The translations under genes and the position numbers were made by a program. The notes below the pieces were generated by a model, which made no database searches, had not been told where the DNA came from, and saw only the letters and a program-made list of their open reading frames with translations. Below are positions 35,767-46,434 of a stretch of DNA of 64,000 nucleotides, in pieces. Source of the stretch: Anthoceros angustus (Eukaryota > Streptophyta > Anthocerotopsida > Anthocerotales > Anthocerotaceae); the NCBI GenBank assembly GCA_010909165.1, contig MU008160.1:930001-994000 (forward strand), in the 5' to 3' direction. The number at the start of each line of letters is the position of its first letter. The first letter of the stretch is position 1.

Positions 35767-35792
35767 CCCGTGTGACGAGATCGGTATTCCAT
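35767..35792 (-). repeat. Right terminal inverted repeat
   Basis: 26 bp, exact reverse complement of 16,216-16,241. Confidence 0.88.
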
Positions 35793-35800
35793 ACAAACAT
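35793..35800. repeat. Right target-site duplication ACAAACAT
   Basis: Identical to 16,208-16,215 and directly adjacent to the right TIR. Confidence 0.85.
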
Positions 35801-36372
35801 CTGTGGATAGTCATAGTTCATGAATTTGTTAGTGGCACGTTTATGAGGGAATCTGATGAAACGAAACTACTCCAGTCCTCACACTTCTGTCAAGATATGT
35901 ACATTGGAGAAGGCTGAGGCTGTGCTTCACTGTGATGTTTTGAGGGAGTGGATGACAAATTTTTGCTCATTCCAAATTCCAAGACAGATTCTATCTGTGC
36001 CAAGTTGTGATGCAATCCAATGAAAGGCTGGCTGTTGGCATCACAGATAAAACTCAGGCCGTTGAAAAGGAAGTTTCAAGCCAATCTGTGTGATATGCTA
36101 ACCATTGGCGAAGAGAAAAGAACTGATGTGATGTGCAATGCCGTGCCCTGTAAAACCTAGGTGAGGCCCTAAAATACCACTGCACTCGACACGAAAAAAA
36201 AGCTTCGACCTTCCTGGAAAAACTTCAAAATGGGGCTAGTCCCTAAGCTTGGCTTGGCCCCTCTAAAGGTGTTCCCATCGCTGCCGTGTAATAGGACTTC
36301 CATCTCTGCATATTCATAAAGTCTCCACGTTCTCTCTACACACGAAAGAAACTTCAACTTCCTTAGCGAGAG
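35801..36372. other. Intergenic DNA right of the transposon
   Basis: No gene or repeat recognised. Removing the transposon and one ACAAACAT would join this directly to the sequence ending at 16,215. Confidence 0.35.
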
Positions 36373-36500
36373 GGCAATGGCACGTTAAGACAGCTAGACA
36401 ATCAGATGTTGATGCGAATGGCACGTTTAGAGAGCTAAACAATCAGATGTTGATGCGACTGGTGTGTTTCAGACAGCCAGGCAATTTGATGTTGATGCGA
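36373..36500. repeat. Minisatellite, about 42 bp x 3
   Basis: Three units with CAATCAGATGTTGATGCGA, AATGGCACGTT and GAGCTAAA or variants, the third most diverged, upstream of the EXORDIUM-type gene. Confidence 0.75.
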
Positions 36501-36937
36501 TTGTTATGAGTGACAGAAACTTCGGGGATGGTGACCGGGAGAAGCATTCCGTGTCCGGACAGGCGGACAGCGTATGAGAAAGTGCCCGTTGATGACAGAT
36601 GAGATTGGAGCGGCTTTCCTGGCGAGTGCAAGGCTTGGCTGGCTGCCAGTAAGTTCCGCGCTCTACCGCTGCTCGATCAGCTTCGCGCCGGGGACAGCTT
36701 GCTTCCCGCGCCTTGCTTGCCTGCCTGCCTGCCCTTAAGGCGCCATGGCGGCCTCCCTCAATTCCATCCACAGTTGCTCGCCGTCCTTCACCTCTATCGC
36801 CACTACTTCCATCGCGTCCATTGCTACACTTGCTACATTGCTTCAGCGACTGCCCCTCGCGCTCCCCCCGCATTCGGCACCTGCTACCAGAGCCGCTCTT
36901 TCTCCGCCCGCGGCGAGTCTCACACATTTCGGAAGGC

Positions 36938-37921
36938 ATGGCTGGATCAGACGTCCGTTGCATCGGCATTCTCCTCCTGCTGGCACTCACCGCAGCGCAG
37001 GCGCAAGGCAGGGTTCTGAGCAGCACTGAGGAGCAGCCTGGAAGGCGCGCGCTCAAGGCCCTGGTGCCGGATCAGCCCCTGGTCCTGGAGTACCACGGTG
37101 GGAAGGTGCTCGGGGCCGGGGCCGGCATCAATGTCTACATTCTCTGGTACGGCGCCTTCTCCCGGGCGCAGAAGAACATCCTCAACGACTTCATCAAGTC
37201 CATCGAGCTGAGCGACGGAAGGAACCCTAGCGTGACCAGCTGGTGGAAGCTCACGGCCGGCTACAAGGAGGCCAGCGGCGACGCCGTTCCCGCGGCCGTG
37301 AAGCTGGCAGGGCAGGCTGCGAACACGGGCTCCTTCGGCAAGAACCTGAAGCAGGCGGACCTGGAAACCCTGGTGCAACAGGCTCTGGACTCCAAGAAGC
37401 TCCCGGTTGACGCGCACGGCCTCTACTTCCTCCTCACCGCGGCCGACGTCGCCGTGGAGGACTTCTGCACGAGCTCCTGCGGCAGCCACGCCGTGCTCAA
37501 GGGATCCGCCAAGCTGCCCTTCGCCTGGGTCGGGAACTCTGGCATCCATTGCCCCGGAATGTGCGCCTGGCCCTTCGCCGCCCCGGCCTTCCCCGGCGCC
37601 CCCACCACCGCCCCGGCCAAGTCCCCCAACGGCGACGTCGGCATCGACGGCATGGTGATCAACGTTGCCTCCATGCTAGCCGGCGCCAGCACCAACCCCT
37701 TCGGCAACGCCTACTACCAGGGCGACGCCCTCGCTCCCTTGGAAGCCGCCACCGCCTGCACCGGCATCTACGGTGCCAACTCCTTCCCCGGCTACCCCGG
37801 CGACCTCCGCACCGACGCCACCACCGGAGGTAACTTCAACGTCTACGGCTTCAAGAGGAGACGCTACCTGGTGCCATCGCTGTGGAATCCCGCCACTTCC
37901 GCCTGCGCAATCTCCACCTGA
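36938..37921 (+). CDS. EXORDIUM / phosphate-induced protein 1 family, secreted
   Basis: 327 codons, no intron. The start at 36,938 (GAAGGCATGG) is chosen because it opens a signal peptide (CIGILLLLALTAAQAQG); the open frame upstream to 36,713 has no ATG at its start and is compositional. The mature protein follows the PHI-1 (PF04674) layout: LEYHGGKVL, GINVYILWYGAFSRAQ, VTSWWKLTAGYK, VKLAGQAA, LPVDAHGLYFLLTAADVAVEDFC, CGSHA, FAWVGNSGIHCPGMCAWPF, SPNGDVGIDGMV, NPFGNAYYQGD and the closing FKRRRYLVPSLWNP. Family members are apoplastic proteins that support cell expansion and respond to brassinosteroid, phosphate or carbon status. Length is normal and no key region is missing. Third codon positions are very GC-rich, unlike the flanking DNA. 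Confidence 0.93.
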   Translation: MAGSDVRCIGILLLLALTAAQAQGRVLSSTEEQPGRRALKALVPDQPLVLEYHGGKVLGAGAGINVYILWYGAFSRAQKNILNDFIKSIELSDGRNPSVTSWWKLTAGYKEASGDAVPAAVKLAGQAANTGSFGKNLKQADLETLVQQALDSKKLPVDAHGLYFLLTAADVAVEDFCTSSCGSHAVLKGSAKLPFAWVGNSGIHCPGMCAWPFAAPAFPGAPTTAPAKSPNGDVGIDGMVINVASMLAGASTNPFGNAYYQGDALAPLEAATACTGIYGANSFPGYPGDLRTDATTGGNFNVYGFKRRRYLVPSLWNPATSACAIST

Positions 37922-39329
37922 GGCGAAGTCGTCTCGAAGGCGCCTTGCTGTTGCGACTCCAAACTCCAATTTTGTTAACGGTATGAGAGTGTAAATATTT
38001 ATTCGGAAAACCATCATTCTTTGTGTACACATTGTACACAAATTCATATAGGTAGCAAACCCGCAGCCCCGTTAAGAGGCGCGGCGGGCTCCACACTTCG
38101 ATTTAAACAGAACGTGGGGGCTGAATGTCTCGAGGGAGGAATTATATTATAATGAAATATTATTCATATATATTAAATATAAAAATATTACAGTCTATCA
38201 AAGGATAAACTAAAAGGTCTCAGCATATTTATAGAATAAAATCATAGCCCATGGATAAAAATATAGCATATGATTGGGAAACATAGCACAAAACAGAAGA
38301 AAACATAGCATAGAGCGAACAAAACTAGATGATTGCCTCACTTGAAAAAATGCACAATTGCACATAGTGTAATTGTAAATGCATAGTGCAATTATAAATG
38401 CACAGCACAATTGTACCAATTGAACAATAATGACGAGCAACGAGCAACTCCCTGGGAGTCAATCACTATCCGACACCTGTCCATAGCACATGCCCATAGA
38501 GTCCACCATTCTCCGACACATGCCCATGAAGTCCACCATTCCCCGACACATGCCCATAGAGTCCAAACCGAAACCTGTTACTTCAGGGCTTAGCTTTTAT
38601 CTCTTTTAACTTTTCACCTTTCTATCTTATTTCATGAGTGCCGTTACTTCAAGGCTGGAAGAGCGGGAGCGTGATTTCAAAAAATAGAAAAAAAGAAAAA
38701 AGTGGAAAGGCATCAAATCTGAAAGCCGCGAAAGGATGTGGCAAAGTGGCCAAAGCTGGAAAGGAGGAAGGTTTTGAAAAGGTTCTCATCAGAAGGCTGT
38801 TGTAACCGTTCGTGAAGAAGTGGCATCAAAATTTAAAACGACTAAGATAGTTGTGATGGCTTCAACCATTCGTGAAGAATCGGGATCAAAATTCAAAACG
38901 ACTGTCGTAGTTTTTATGGCTTTGGGAGATCACGTTTATGTTGTTTGGCATTCTTACATGCTTGAGGTAGCTATGGGCATAATGACGAGACCGACAAGCG
39001 GAGGGCACGTGGTGAGCGTCTCCTCAGAACGAGCGATGAATTCACTCTCTGTGGTGGGTTATTATTTTTTAATGCAAAGAATATGGTATATGAATATGAT
39101 ATGGTATATGAATATGGTATACATAAACAAGGGAAGAACACGAATCTGCAACTATAAACAAGGTGTTCGTCTTGGATTCTGGAAGGCAAGCTGGTCATGC
39201 ATGCTCGTCATGACTTCCTTGCTCAGCGGCTATGCATACCCACACGGAGCAGCTAAGCCTGCACGTCGAAGTCCATCGATCGAAACCACAACTTTTCGGG
39301 GATGGCATTGGCAGCCCTCGCCGCTCCCC
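37922..39329. other. 3' flank and AT-rich intergenic DNA
   Basis: 3' UTR of the EXORDIUM gene, then AT-rich DNA. Contains a CACAATTG/AATTGTAAATGCA repeat at 38,350-38,415, a minisatellite listed separately, and a ~75-bp direct repeat at 38,800-38,930 (CATTCGTGAAGAA, ATCAAAATT, AAAACGACT). An open frame of 171 codons at 38,820 crosses this repeat and has no recognisable product. Confidence 0.4.
38463..38570. repeat. Minisatellite, about 35 bp x 3
   Basis: Three units of CGACACATGCCCATAGAGTC followed by CACCATTC, with minor changes. Confidence 0.75.
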
Positions 39330-39673
39330 GTTTGAACGCTACCGAAATGAGAAGATTCGATACTTCTCGCGACAAGGCTCGGAGAAGATGAAGATTCGAT
39401 ACTAGCATTGGCAAGGTTGTATGGATCCTGGCTGCTGCCTTGGCTGACGGGCTTTTAGTACTTCATAACGTTGTTGCATCCTGCAACCTATCTCCCACGC
39501 GGAAAGCTGAAATTTCCCCGAAAAGCTTGCGAGGAGCCTGGAAGATCAGAGCTCGGGAGATCGATGAATCGGACATTACCCATGGCTGGTGCCATGAGAG
39601 GGACGAGCTCCTGCTGGTGTACGAGTACATGCCAAACCTGAGCTTGGATCGTCACCTCTACTCCAAACCCTAA
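39330..39673 (+). pseudogene. L-type lectin receptor kinase, third remnant (N-lobe)
   Basis: On the + strand, a broken first part (FERYRNEKIRYFS with an in-frame stop) is followed by WILAAALADGLLVLHNVVAS and, at 39,590-39,673, HGWCHERDELLLVYEYMPN and LSLDRHLYSKP: the beta-strand and hinge region of a lectin receptor kinase N-lobe. The glycine loop and catalytic Lys are not recognisable, and the sequence ends before the catalytic loop. Its end coincides with a short CCCTAAACCCTAA run, which may be chance. Confidence 0.7.
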
Positions 39674-39689
39674 ACCCTAATCTGACTGT

Positions 39690-40030
39690 GTAGATGAAAT
39701 CCTCAGAAGATCTGCAGAATGGCAGGTGTTTGCAGCACAAAAATCTACGATCATATCCAGGAATGAGTGAGGACACAAGATCAGAAGGTGCAGCATTCAC
39801 CATGCTCGGATAGAATTGCCACAAGCTTCTAAAGGCAAAGTATTTGGCGGTAACCTGTCAACCACAATGACCTCTAAACCACCCCATGTCCGATGGGCTT
39901 CCTCTGTATGAGCCAGTATCTGTAAGATCATGGTGGCCATCCTCACCGTCTCTGCCAAGGGCGCCATCAACTTGCAGCGACGGGGCCGGTTTAGGTGACG
40001 AACTTGTTCAGCGACGATGTTCTTCTTGGT
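39690..40030 (-). other. Conserved ~330-bp dispersed fragment, copy A
   Basis: Read on the minus strand this matches 61,540-61,880 over most of its length: CTGCAAG, TTGGCAGAGACGG, AGGATGGCCA, GAAGCCCATCG, ACATGGG, CAAACACCTGCCATTCTGCA. The translated pair keeps RMAxMIxxxLAxxEEAHRTW, so similarity extends to the protein level, as in a repeated gene fragment. The function is not recognised. Confidence 0.55.
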
Positions 40031-40244
40031 TTGTTGGTAGATTTTTAGGAAACGATAATTGGCTAGAGTTTTTCTCGTAGTCAATCTTTTATTCCTTAGT
40101 TTTGAGGTACGTTTTCCCACAATTCTGGCTCTCTCTCTCCTCCTCCCCTTCCCCACTTCACTACCATATTTTACTAGTAATGCTAGGAATAGTGTTACAA
40201 AGAGGCATCTCTCGATGATGCATAAGGCATGCTGCGAGAAAGAG

Positions 40245-40460
40245 CGAGAAGAAGAAGAATTTTACTTAAGTCCGCTAAGGACGAATTTCCGTCATGGGAC
40301 TTGGTACTTAACAACTTGTACCATGGTGTGCCTAAGCTACTTGCACCAAAGGCATCCACTCTCTTTAGGCACCCCATCTAAATACTGATCTAAGCGCTAG
40401 ATGCTTAATCACGACGTTCTTATAAATGTGTGTCCATTTGGCCTAAGCCATTTGGCAAGA
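40245..40460 (-). mobile_element. SINE-like dispersed repeat (copy 4, most complete)
   Basis: Complete 210-bp copy: GAAGAAGAAGAATTTTACTT, GTCCGCTAAGGACGAATTT, GGGACTTGGTACTTAACAAC, TACCATGGTGTGCCTAAGC, TTGCACCAAAGGCATCC, CCATCTAAATACTGATC, AACGACGTTCTTATAAATG-like, TGTGTCCATTTGGCCTAAGC. On the minus strand the start ATGGCTTAGGCC loosely resembles a pol III A box (TRGCNNAGNNN). Confidence 0.55.
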
Positions 40461-40861
40461 GCTGCAGCGTGTAACAAACCTATCTATCTATCCATCTATC
40501 TAGTTTGAGAGACTTTTACACATGTTCCCAATTCTATGAGCGTTATTCTTGGGATCAGCACCTCATCCCAATAATCTTCTGTTAAAGAACGTGCTTCAAA
40601 GTGGAGTTCAAAAGAACTATATGTCTAAGTTATCTTTTAGTTAGAGTTTGAGTCTATCAGTTGCAATAAACTTATGGAATGCTACTTCGCCAGAAAGCAA
40701 AATCATAGAATAATAAAAAGTAACTACATAACAAAATTAGTCTATGCATAGAAGTTACTATCAAAAAAATAGAAATAAAATTTATTCAGATATCACGTAA
40801 CTTTTTAACACATGTAATATGATATATTGCTTGAAAATTACATATCATTTCAGCTTACTTG
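40461..40861. other. AT-rich intergenic DNA
   Basis: Contains a short TATCTATCTATCCATCTATC microsatellite at about 40,480. No gene seen. Confidence 0.35.
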
Positions 40862-41293
40862 TCAAGGTCCAATTGGACATGAATTTGGACGTTCGGTCGA
40901 ATATGATAATTGACAATAAAGCCTCTGGCAAATTGCTCTTTTTCTTCGTTCACAATATATTCCTAGGCACTCTAACCTTGCAATTTCCAAGCAAGTCAAA
41001 CATTCATGTATTGTGTCTTCCGTAATTAGGCCATAGGACTTACATTCTGATGAGCCTTGAAAGTAGAGAGGAGTTGTCCATGTCATTGTGTATGGTTCTC
41101 CATGAGCAAAGTATTCTGCACCTTTTTCTACCAACAACTCGGCACCAATAGCTATCACGGCAACATAAGGATCAAGTAACCATAATTTCTCTGCCTCGGG
41201 TCCACATATATAATTACTATCTTCTGGTGGTAGTTCAGGCGCACATTGTAATGAACTTGTTTGTAATAATAATAAAATAAATATAACAATCAT
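40862..41293 (-). CDS. Small secreted Cys-rich protein, hypothetical
   Basis: 143 codons from an ATG. Residues 1-17 look like a signal peptide (MIVIFILLLLQTSSLQC). The rest has about nine further cysteines, most of them in the last 65 residues (HECLTCLEIARLECLG, IYCERRKRAICQRLYC). This looks like an extracellular disulphide-rich protein. I do not recognise the family. It lies alone in an AT-rich stretch with no sign of introns, and could be the last exon of a longer gene or a chance frame, but the signal peptide and cysteine pattern argue for a real product. Confidence 0.4.
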   Translation of the reverse strand: MIVIFILLLLQTSSLQCAPELPPEDSNYICGPEAEKLWLLDPYVAVIAIGAELLVEKGAEYFAHGEPYTMTWTTPLYFQGSSECKSYGLITEDTIHECLTCLEIARLECLGIYCERRKRAICQRLYCQLSYSTERPNSCPIGP

Positions 41294-43652
41294 TGGTTTT
41301 GGTAGCTTAATACTTTTTTCCTATAATCTTTCAATGTGCAAAAAATAAATTTGAACACTATTTTATATTTTGAATCAAATAAATAGTGACAATTTGTAGC
41401 ACAATGTAGGGAGCCGCTTATCAATGTGAGGAGTATACCATTATATTATAAATCCATCTCTGATCAGGTCATCATTAACCACCGAGGTTGGGCTATTGCT
41501 GGAGCAATGGCTCAAGGTCAGGAAATACGGCGGGATGCAAGTGGGCCACCTCTTTATTTCACTCGCACTTGAAATGCATGGGCGATGGCCAAGAACTTCG
41601 ATAAATTTCTGAAGTCCTACGCCAAAGCTTGCCACGCCCGCAAGTACGATGCGGGGCTGTCTCTTTCCTACTTCACAACATACTTTAAACGGCGAGTCTC
41701 AGTTGCCCTTCACAGAGACCTCTTGATGGCAATTCTTCTCAAGACGCTGACTGCAGGTGACGCTTCTTCCTCTTCCTCCGTGGTTTGCAGGCCGTTTGTT
41801 CTTCCTGCATATTACATTATGGGAGCAATAGGTGACTATAGGTAGAGAGCTTAGTCCCTCCCTTTCACCTTGACCTTTGGGGTCCTCCTTGGTTGTCCCC
41901 TGCTGGATGGGCTTTTCGCATCCATTTTTTCCCTTAATAAAAGACTTTCTATCTTTATAAGGACATACTTTGAAGATGGATTTGCTCGTATGAAATAGTT
42001 CACGAAGTTCCAGATTTAGTAGAAAATCTTCAATTATAAGTACCACATGCGATTGTTGAAGAAAAGATAGTGATGGTAAATTTGGAGTTTCATTTATGTT
42101 TAGTTCATTCCATATTTATAGAACTATTGTCAAACATTTATTAATAGAAGAACCAAATGCTGCTACAGAATTTATGATTGTTGGAACACGAAAGAATAAA
42201 ATATGCTAAATGTGGTCAACCTTCAAATTTGATACAATTTGGTCAATTTTCAAACTTCTAAAAATTCCAGATTCAATTTGCACATTTTTCTAGGGAAATT
42301 ATTGATGCTTTTGTCGCACCACCTAGCACAATGGAATTCCATGAAATTGATGAACATGATATGATGAAGATAAATGTAATCAATGTCAATCTTGTTTATG
42401 TTCACATGACTCCAAGAGCCAATGGAGCTCCAAACCTTGAGATATCTTTTATTTCCGTAGCGGATACCAAGGTTTGAGTTTTTATGTTATAGACTCTCTT
42501 ACGTACAGATTTTACAAACTAGAGTGTCATTATGAGATATATTTTATTGGACTAGAAAGGGTAAGGCCCACCCACTACTACCCAAAAACACGCAAAAACA
42601 AATGTCTATGTAGAAGAAAGTCAGAGCTCTCTCAATATGGCGCAATGAGAGAACTATTGATCACTACCTCTTCAACATTGTACTATCTCTTTCTTCTTGT
42701 GATCTTAAATTGTATTGCTATATTTGTTTTTCAAACGAGCATAAGTGGAGGAAATCCACAAGTGCAAGGAAGATCGCGAGTGTTATATCGATGTGGACAA
42801 TTATGTTTGTTCATAAACAAAGTTCCCTTTGAAAGTTTTGCAACATCATAAACCGGAAAATGAAAATATATTATATTATCAAATAATCAAATGAACATCA
42901 GTTATATTTATATAATAATATATCCATCGTAAATCTATTTTAAATTTGATCTAGAAATATGAATAATCTAAAATCTTAGATGGAATGAAAGACATTCTAA
43001 TTTCAAATCCCATGAGAACAAATAAGGGTTCTACAATATATGTTGTCTACTTGTGCCTAAAGCCTAGCCCTATACACCGTTATGTAGGAGAATAAGCTGC
43101 ACTAATCAAAAACGTCATATGATAGACCTAATATAATACCCACACATATAGTACCATGAAGTTAGATATAATATAATGAATTTATTTATATTTCTGAACC
43201 TAAACCTTTAAGTCGACTATCTCCGCTCGTATAAGATCCAATAAAGGCTCGCAGTTGGTTATATCCAGTGTCGCAAGGGCCTTGAGGTTCTGTAAATTAG
43301 GTTAGGGAAATATTAATACCCGATCTATTCACAAGAAAAATGGATGGATTTTATTTTAGTTTTAACCCTTGCACTATTATCATGGGGGCGTGCAAGTAAT
43401 ATAAAATTAGAAGATAAATTCCTATCTTACCCGCTTGGCCCGTCGCGATAGCGCCGGTACGCAAGCGTTGTCGCCCAGGTCGTGGGCAGTGCTGCCGCGG
43501 TTTCATCCGATCAACGCGTTGTTGACCCTTGCCCGGCGCATCACAGGGGATCGGAGAAGCCGATGACGGCATCTCTCTTCACCTGAACTAGTGCCTCGGC
43601 AGCACCAGACGAGCGAACGAGCGTACGTGGCATCAAGTCCAGGAGATCATCA
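41294..43652. other. AT-rich region with degenerate coding-like pieces
   Basis: Very AT-rich and without an intact gene. Around 42,290-42,480 a frame reads FAHFSREIIDAF, EIDEHDMMKINV and NLEISFISVADTKV without a stop, which looks protein-like and may be part of a broken gene continuing to about 42,850; no family is recognised. GC content rises from 43,420 towards the next gene, which probably includes its promoter and 5' UTR. Confidence 0.3.
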
Positions 43653-45904
43653 ATGCCCGTACCACTAGCACCCTATCCGGCTCAACAGCATCAGTTCCAT
43701 CTCCCGCCTCCCGGTTCTTCCCCTCACAAAGTCTTCATTGCGAATATCTGGCATGTAAACACATGGTCGTATGCATTATTTGGTTGTGTCAGGCTTTTGT
43801 CAATTGTGTTGCCATCCGTCATTCGGGCTGCTACTCTAAGCCAAGTCTTAAGGCATGTCAGGGCAGTCCTAGGTCCGCAAGGGGTGGCCATAACAACGTA
43901 GCAGCTAGAGTTGTGTCTCGAGCCGACGGTCAATTAACTGGCCGGCAGTGAGGACAACGACTGGGCTTCTTCACTAGGCTGAAAACTGCGGCATGATTTG
44001 TGGTGATGGCTGTGGTGTCTTGGTACCCTACTCTATTGCTGAGGAGATGGAAAGCGTGAAGAAACATTCGGGGCCTGTACCCGAATTTTTCATCGCTCTC
44101 TATCCAGCCGTGTTCTAAACTGTGTGAAAGCAGCTCTAATATCTTATTCTGAAATTTGCAGGTACCCAAGGCCAACTGATATGCAGTGGATGTAGGACAC
44201 TGCTGGTGTATCCTCAGGGGGCGAATAATGTTAGATGTGCTCTCTGCAGCTTTGTCACGGCGGTTCCAGCTCATGGTCTGTTTTCCTTCCCAATTTATAC
44301 TGTCTGTAGGTGATTTCAAACCTAGATGAACAAGTTTGTTCCCATTGATTGATCTTCTACGGAACTGTTATGTGAGATCCGCGGCATCTGCATTGTTTCG
44401 TGTTTGACACTCAGGTGTCACGTCTGTGTGTTTGCTGCTTGGAGTTACCTTCCATCAGCCCCGCAGATGCTTTAGAACAGATACTTCAATTAGTACATGA
44501 ATGCATCTGTTTACAGCTGTTTGCTGAAGCCGGTTTGGGCTACACATTCCAGCTGTTGTGAAATAGTTGCCATGACGCAAGCATTTATCTGAAAAGCATA
44601 GGAACTGCTGGGTGAGGGCTTGACCGTTTGCTAGTTCAGTCCTGTGTTCTGGGGCCCCCTCTAATGTAATGGGATAGTTCACTGTCACAGGAGCTGAAAT
44701 GGCACAACTTGTCTGTGGTGGCTGTCGAACCTTGTTGATGTACGTCCGCGGTGCATCAAGTGTGCAGTGTTCATGCTGCAATACAGTAAACCTGGCCATG
44801 GAGGGTACGTTCTCTGAGAGTAAAATGATAACTCCAACAAGTCCATCTCAATAGCTTCAATTTTGTAAGCCTAGTCTGAAGGGCAAAAAGCTAAGGTTCT
44901 TTTGTTTTTGTCCTGCAGCACCAAATCAGGTTGCTCATATCAATTGTGGAGGGTGTGGCATGACCCTCATGTATGCATATGGGGCTCAATCTGTGAAGTG
45001 TGCATTGTGCCAGTTTGTGACTACACTTGCGGTGTGTTTGCTACTTAAAACTTCTGTGTACATTCCATGTCCAGATTCTTGTATGCTTTTGTGAGATTGC
45101 AACCGACCGAACTTTTTCTTGTAGGGTCAAAAGCAGCCTTGCTGTAGTACCATGCATAGCAGTAGAGAAATTATGGTGCAGAAAATTGTGAGTGAGAGGG
45201 TTTTCCGGAGCTGTGGGTGAATTGTAGTCGTGTGTGCCAGATGGGATCGCTGCGAATGCCTACAGGCAGCACAAGACCACATTTGTCAGCCCCTACCCAG
45301 GGCAGTTTGCAGGTAGGTGGTTTAAATTGGTTTGCTCTACAGTTGTATCATAGCCTGTTCTCTTTTATTTGGCATTGTGCCTGCAATTGATTGACAATGC
45401 TTGCTGCATGTTGTCAAAATGGTTGACCTTGTTGCAGACGCATCAGATCTGATGCTTCATAGTTTAGAACATGTACGAAGCACAGTATGGACTGGGGTGC
45501 ACACTTGGTACATGCTGACATCTCATGAGTCATTTGTCACCATTGTCACATGTCCGTCCCTGGAGTAGTCTGTGTTGCAGCAGGAAATCAAGCTCCTTGA
45601 AACATGCAGGAGCTTGTCATCACATAATGTTACAAATGATTCACGGCCATGACACTTAACTTCCTTCTGGTGTTTACTATTTGACCTTCAGGCGCAAAAT
45701 CAAACGGTTGTTGTGGAGAACCCAATGACGATGGATGAATCTGGAAAGCTGGTACACTCAAAATGATGTGTTCCCTGTCTTAATTCATCATCTATGGCTC
45801 ACTCTATGCATTGCCACTGGAAATGTGACACGCATTTGCTGAAGTCTTTTTGGTTCTTGCAGGTGAGTAATGTGGCTGTGGGTGTGACTACGGACAAGAA
45901 TTAA
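43653..45904 (+). CDS. LSD1/LOL1-type zinc-finger protein, seven exons
   Basis: Exons B to G can be placed with matching phases: 44,162-44,275; 44,691-44,804; 44,919-45,031; 45,241-45,312; 45,692-45,751; 45,863-45,904. Exons B, C and D each encode one zf-LSD1 motif of CxxCRxxLMYxxGAxxVxCxxC type ([45 protein letters not shown]). The end, [18 protein letters not shown] then [10 protein letters not shown], matches the tail of LSD1. Exon A starts at 43,653 with MPVPLAPYP, the known start of LOL1. Its donor is uncertain: 43,713 (CCG|GTTCTT) fits the needed phase and family length, but the better-looking GTAAAC at 43,755 does not. The product is about 190 residues. LSD1 and LOL1 are nuclear or cytoplasmic regulators of plant cell death and copper/zinc superoxide dismutase. 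Confidence 0.9.
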
Positions 45905-46434
45905 ATGTGGAGCATGGGTTGCAATTCCGCAATCTGCCAGAGTTCAAGCCATGACATCCCTGTAGAGATGACCTGCAAAGTGAAAACATTATTTTGCATT
46001 GCGTGTCAGTGTTGTACTTCCAACTGAAATAAAAGCTCCTCTTCTGTAGGTTTTGCATAGACATATGATGTACTGTAGTGGACATTCTTAGCTTCCATGA
46101 GTTTGTCACAGATTTTAAGGTGGGAGTGGTAGTGAACATTTCCCGGTTCTGGTGTGTACACGTTTGGTTCTTGGGAAGTGACTTAGCGGTTGCGTATGGC
46201 GTACCGATCTGATCTCCATATTTTTTTCAGGGTTGTGTTTAGAAGTCCTCCCGCCGCATACGGTGAGACAACATGCCTAAACACTACCTTGACGACATCG
46301 CCACCTTCGGCCCCCGTACGTGTCATGCGAGAATGTTTCTATGATAAACATTTTCCTCATTAGGATTTGGAGTTGTGTGATGCGCAAAGGTGCGATCATT
46401 GTTCGCAGGTTGCGACAGGCGGACCACCGCTCTC
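45905..46434. other. 3' UTR of the LSD1/LOL1 gene and intergenic DNA
   Basis: No gene seen. The piece CCGCCGCATACGG at about 46,250 resembles the CTGCGGCATACGG core of the 45-bp minisatellite at 46.8 kb. Confidence 0.35.

Larger units (their letters stand above)
16216..35792. mobile_element. 19.6-kb DNA transposon with 26-bp TIRs and 8-bp TSD
   Basis: Perfect 26-bp inverted repeats (starting ATGGAATACCGATCTCGTCA) lie at both ends and are flanked by a perfect 8-bp direct repeat, so the whole 19,577-bp segment looks like one insertion. The inside is GC-rich and quite unlike the AT-rich flanks. It carries two ~190-bp tandem arrays in opposite orientation (19.3-20.3 and 28.7-30.0 kb), tandem duplications of 1.14 and 0.86 kb, and near the right end an integrase-core (DDE) pseudogene. 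An 8-bp TSD is known from hAT, KDZ/Zisupton, P and some other superfamilies; the terminal bases do not fit the usual hAT CAGGG start. Most internal reading frames are long only because of GC content, and no intact transposase is visible. The copy is probably non-autonomous now. The family is not recognised. Confidence 0.8.

Noticed and set aside
36713-36937. N-terminal extension of the EXORDIUM-type protein
   Set aside because: It begins at TTG; the ATG at 36,938 opens a proper signal peptide and fits the family length.
39662-39675. Telomere-type CCCTAAACCCTAA as an interstitial telomere
   Set aside because: Only about two units; chance or short insertion is more likely.
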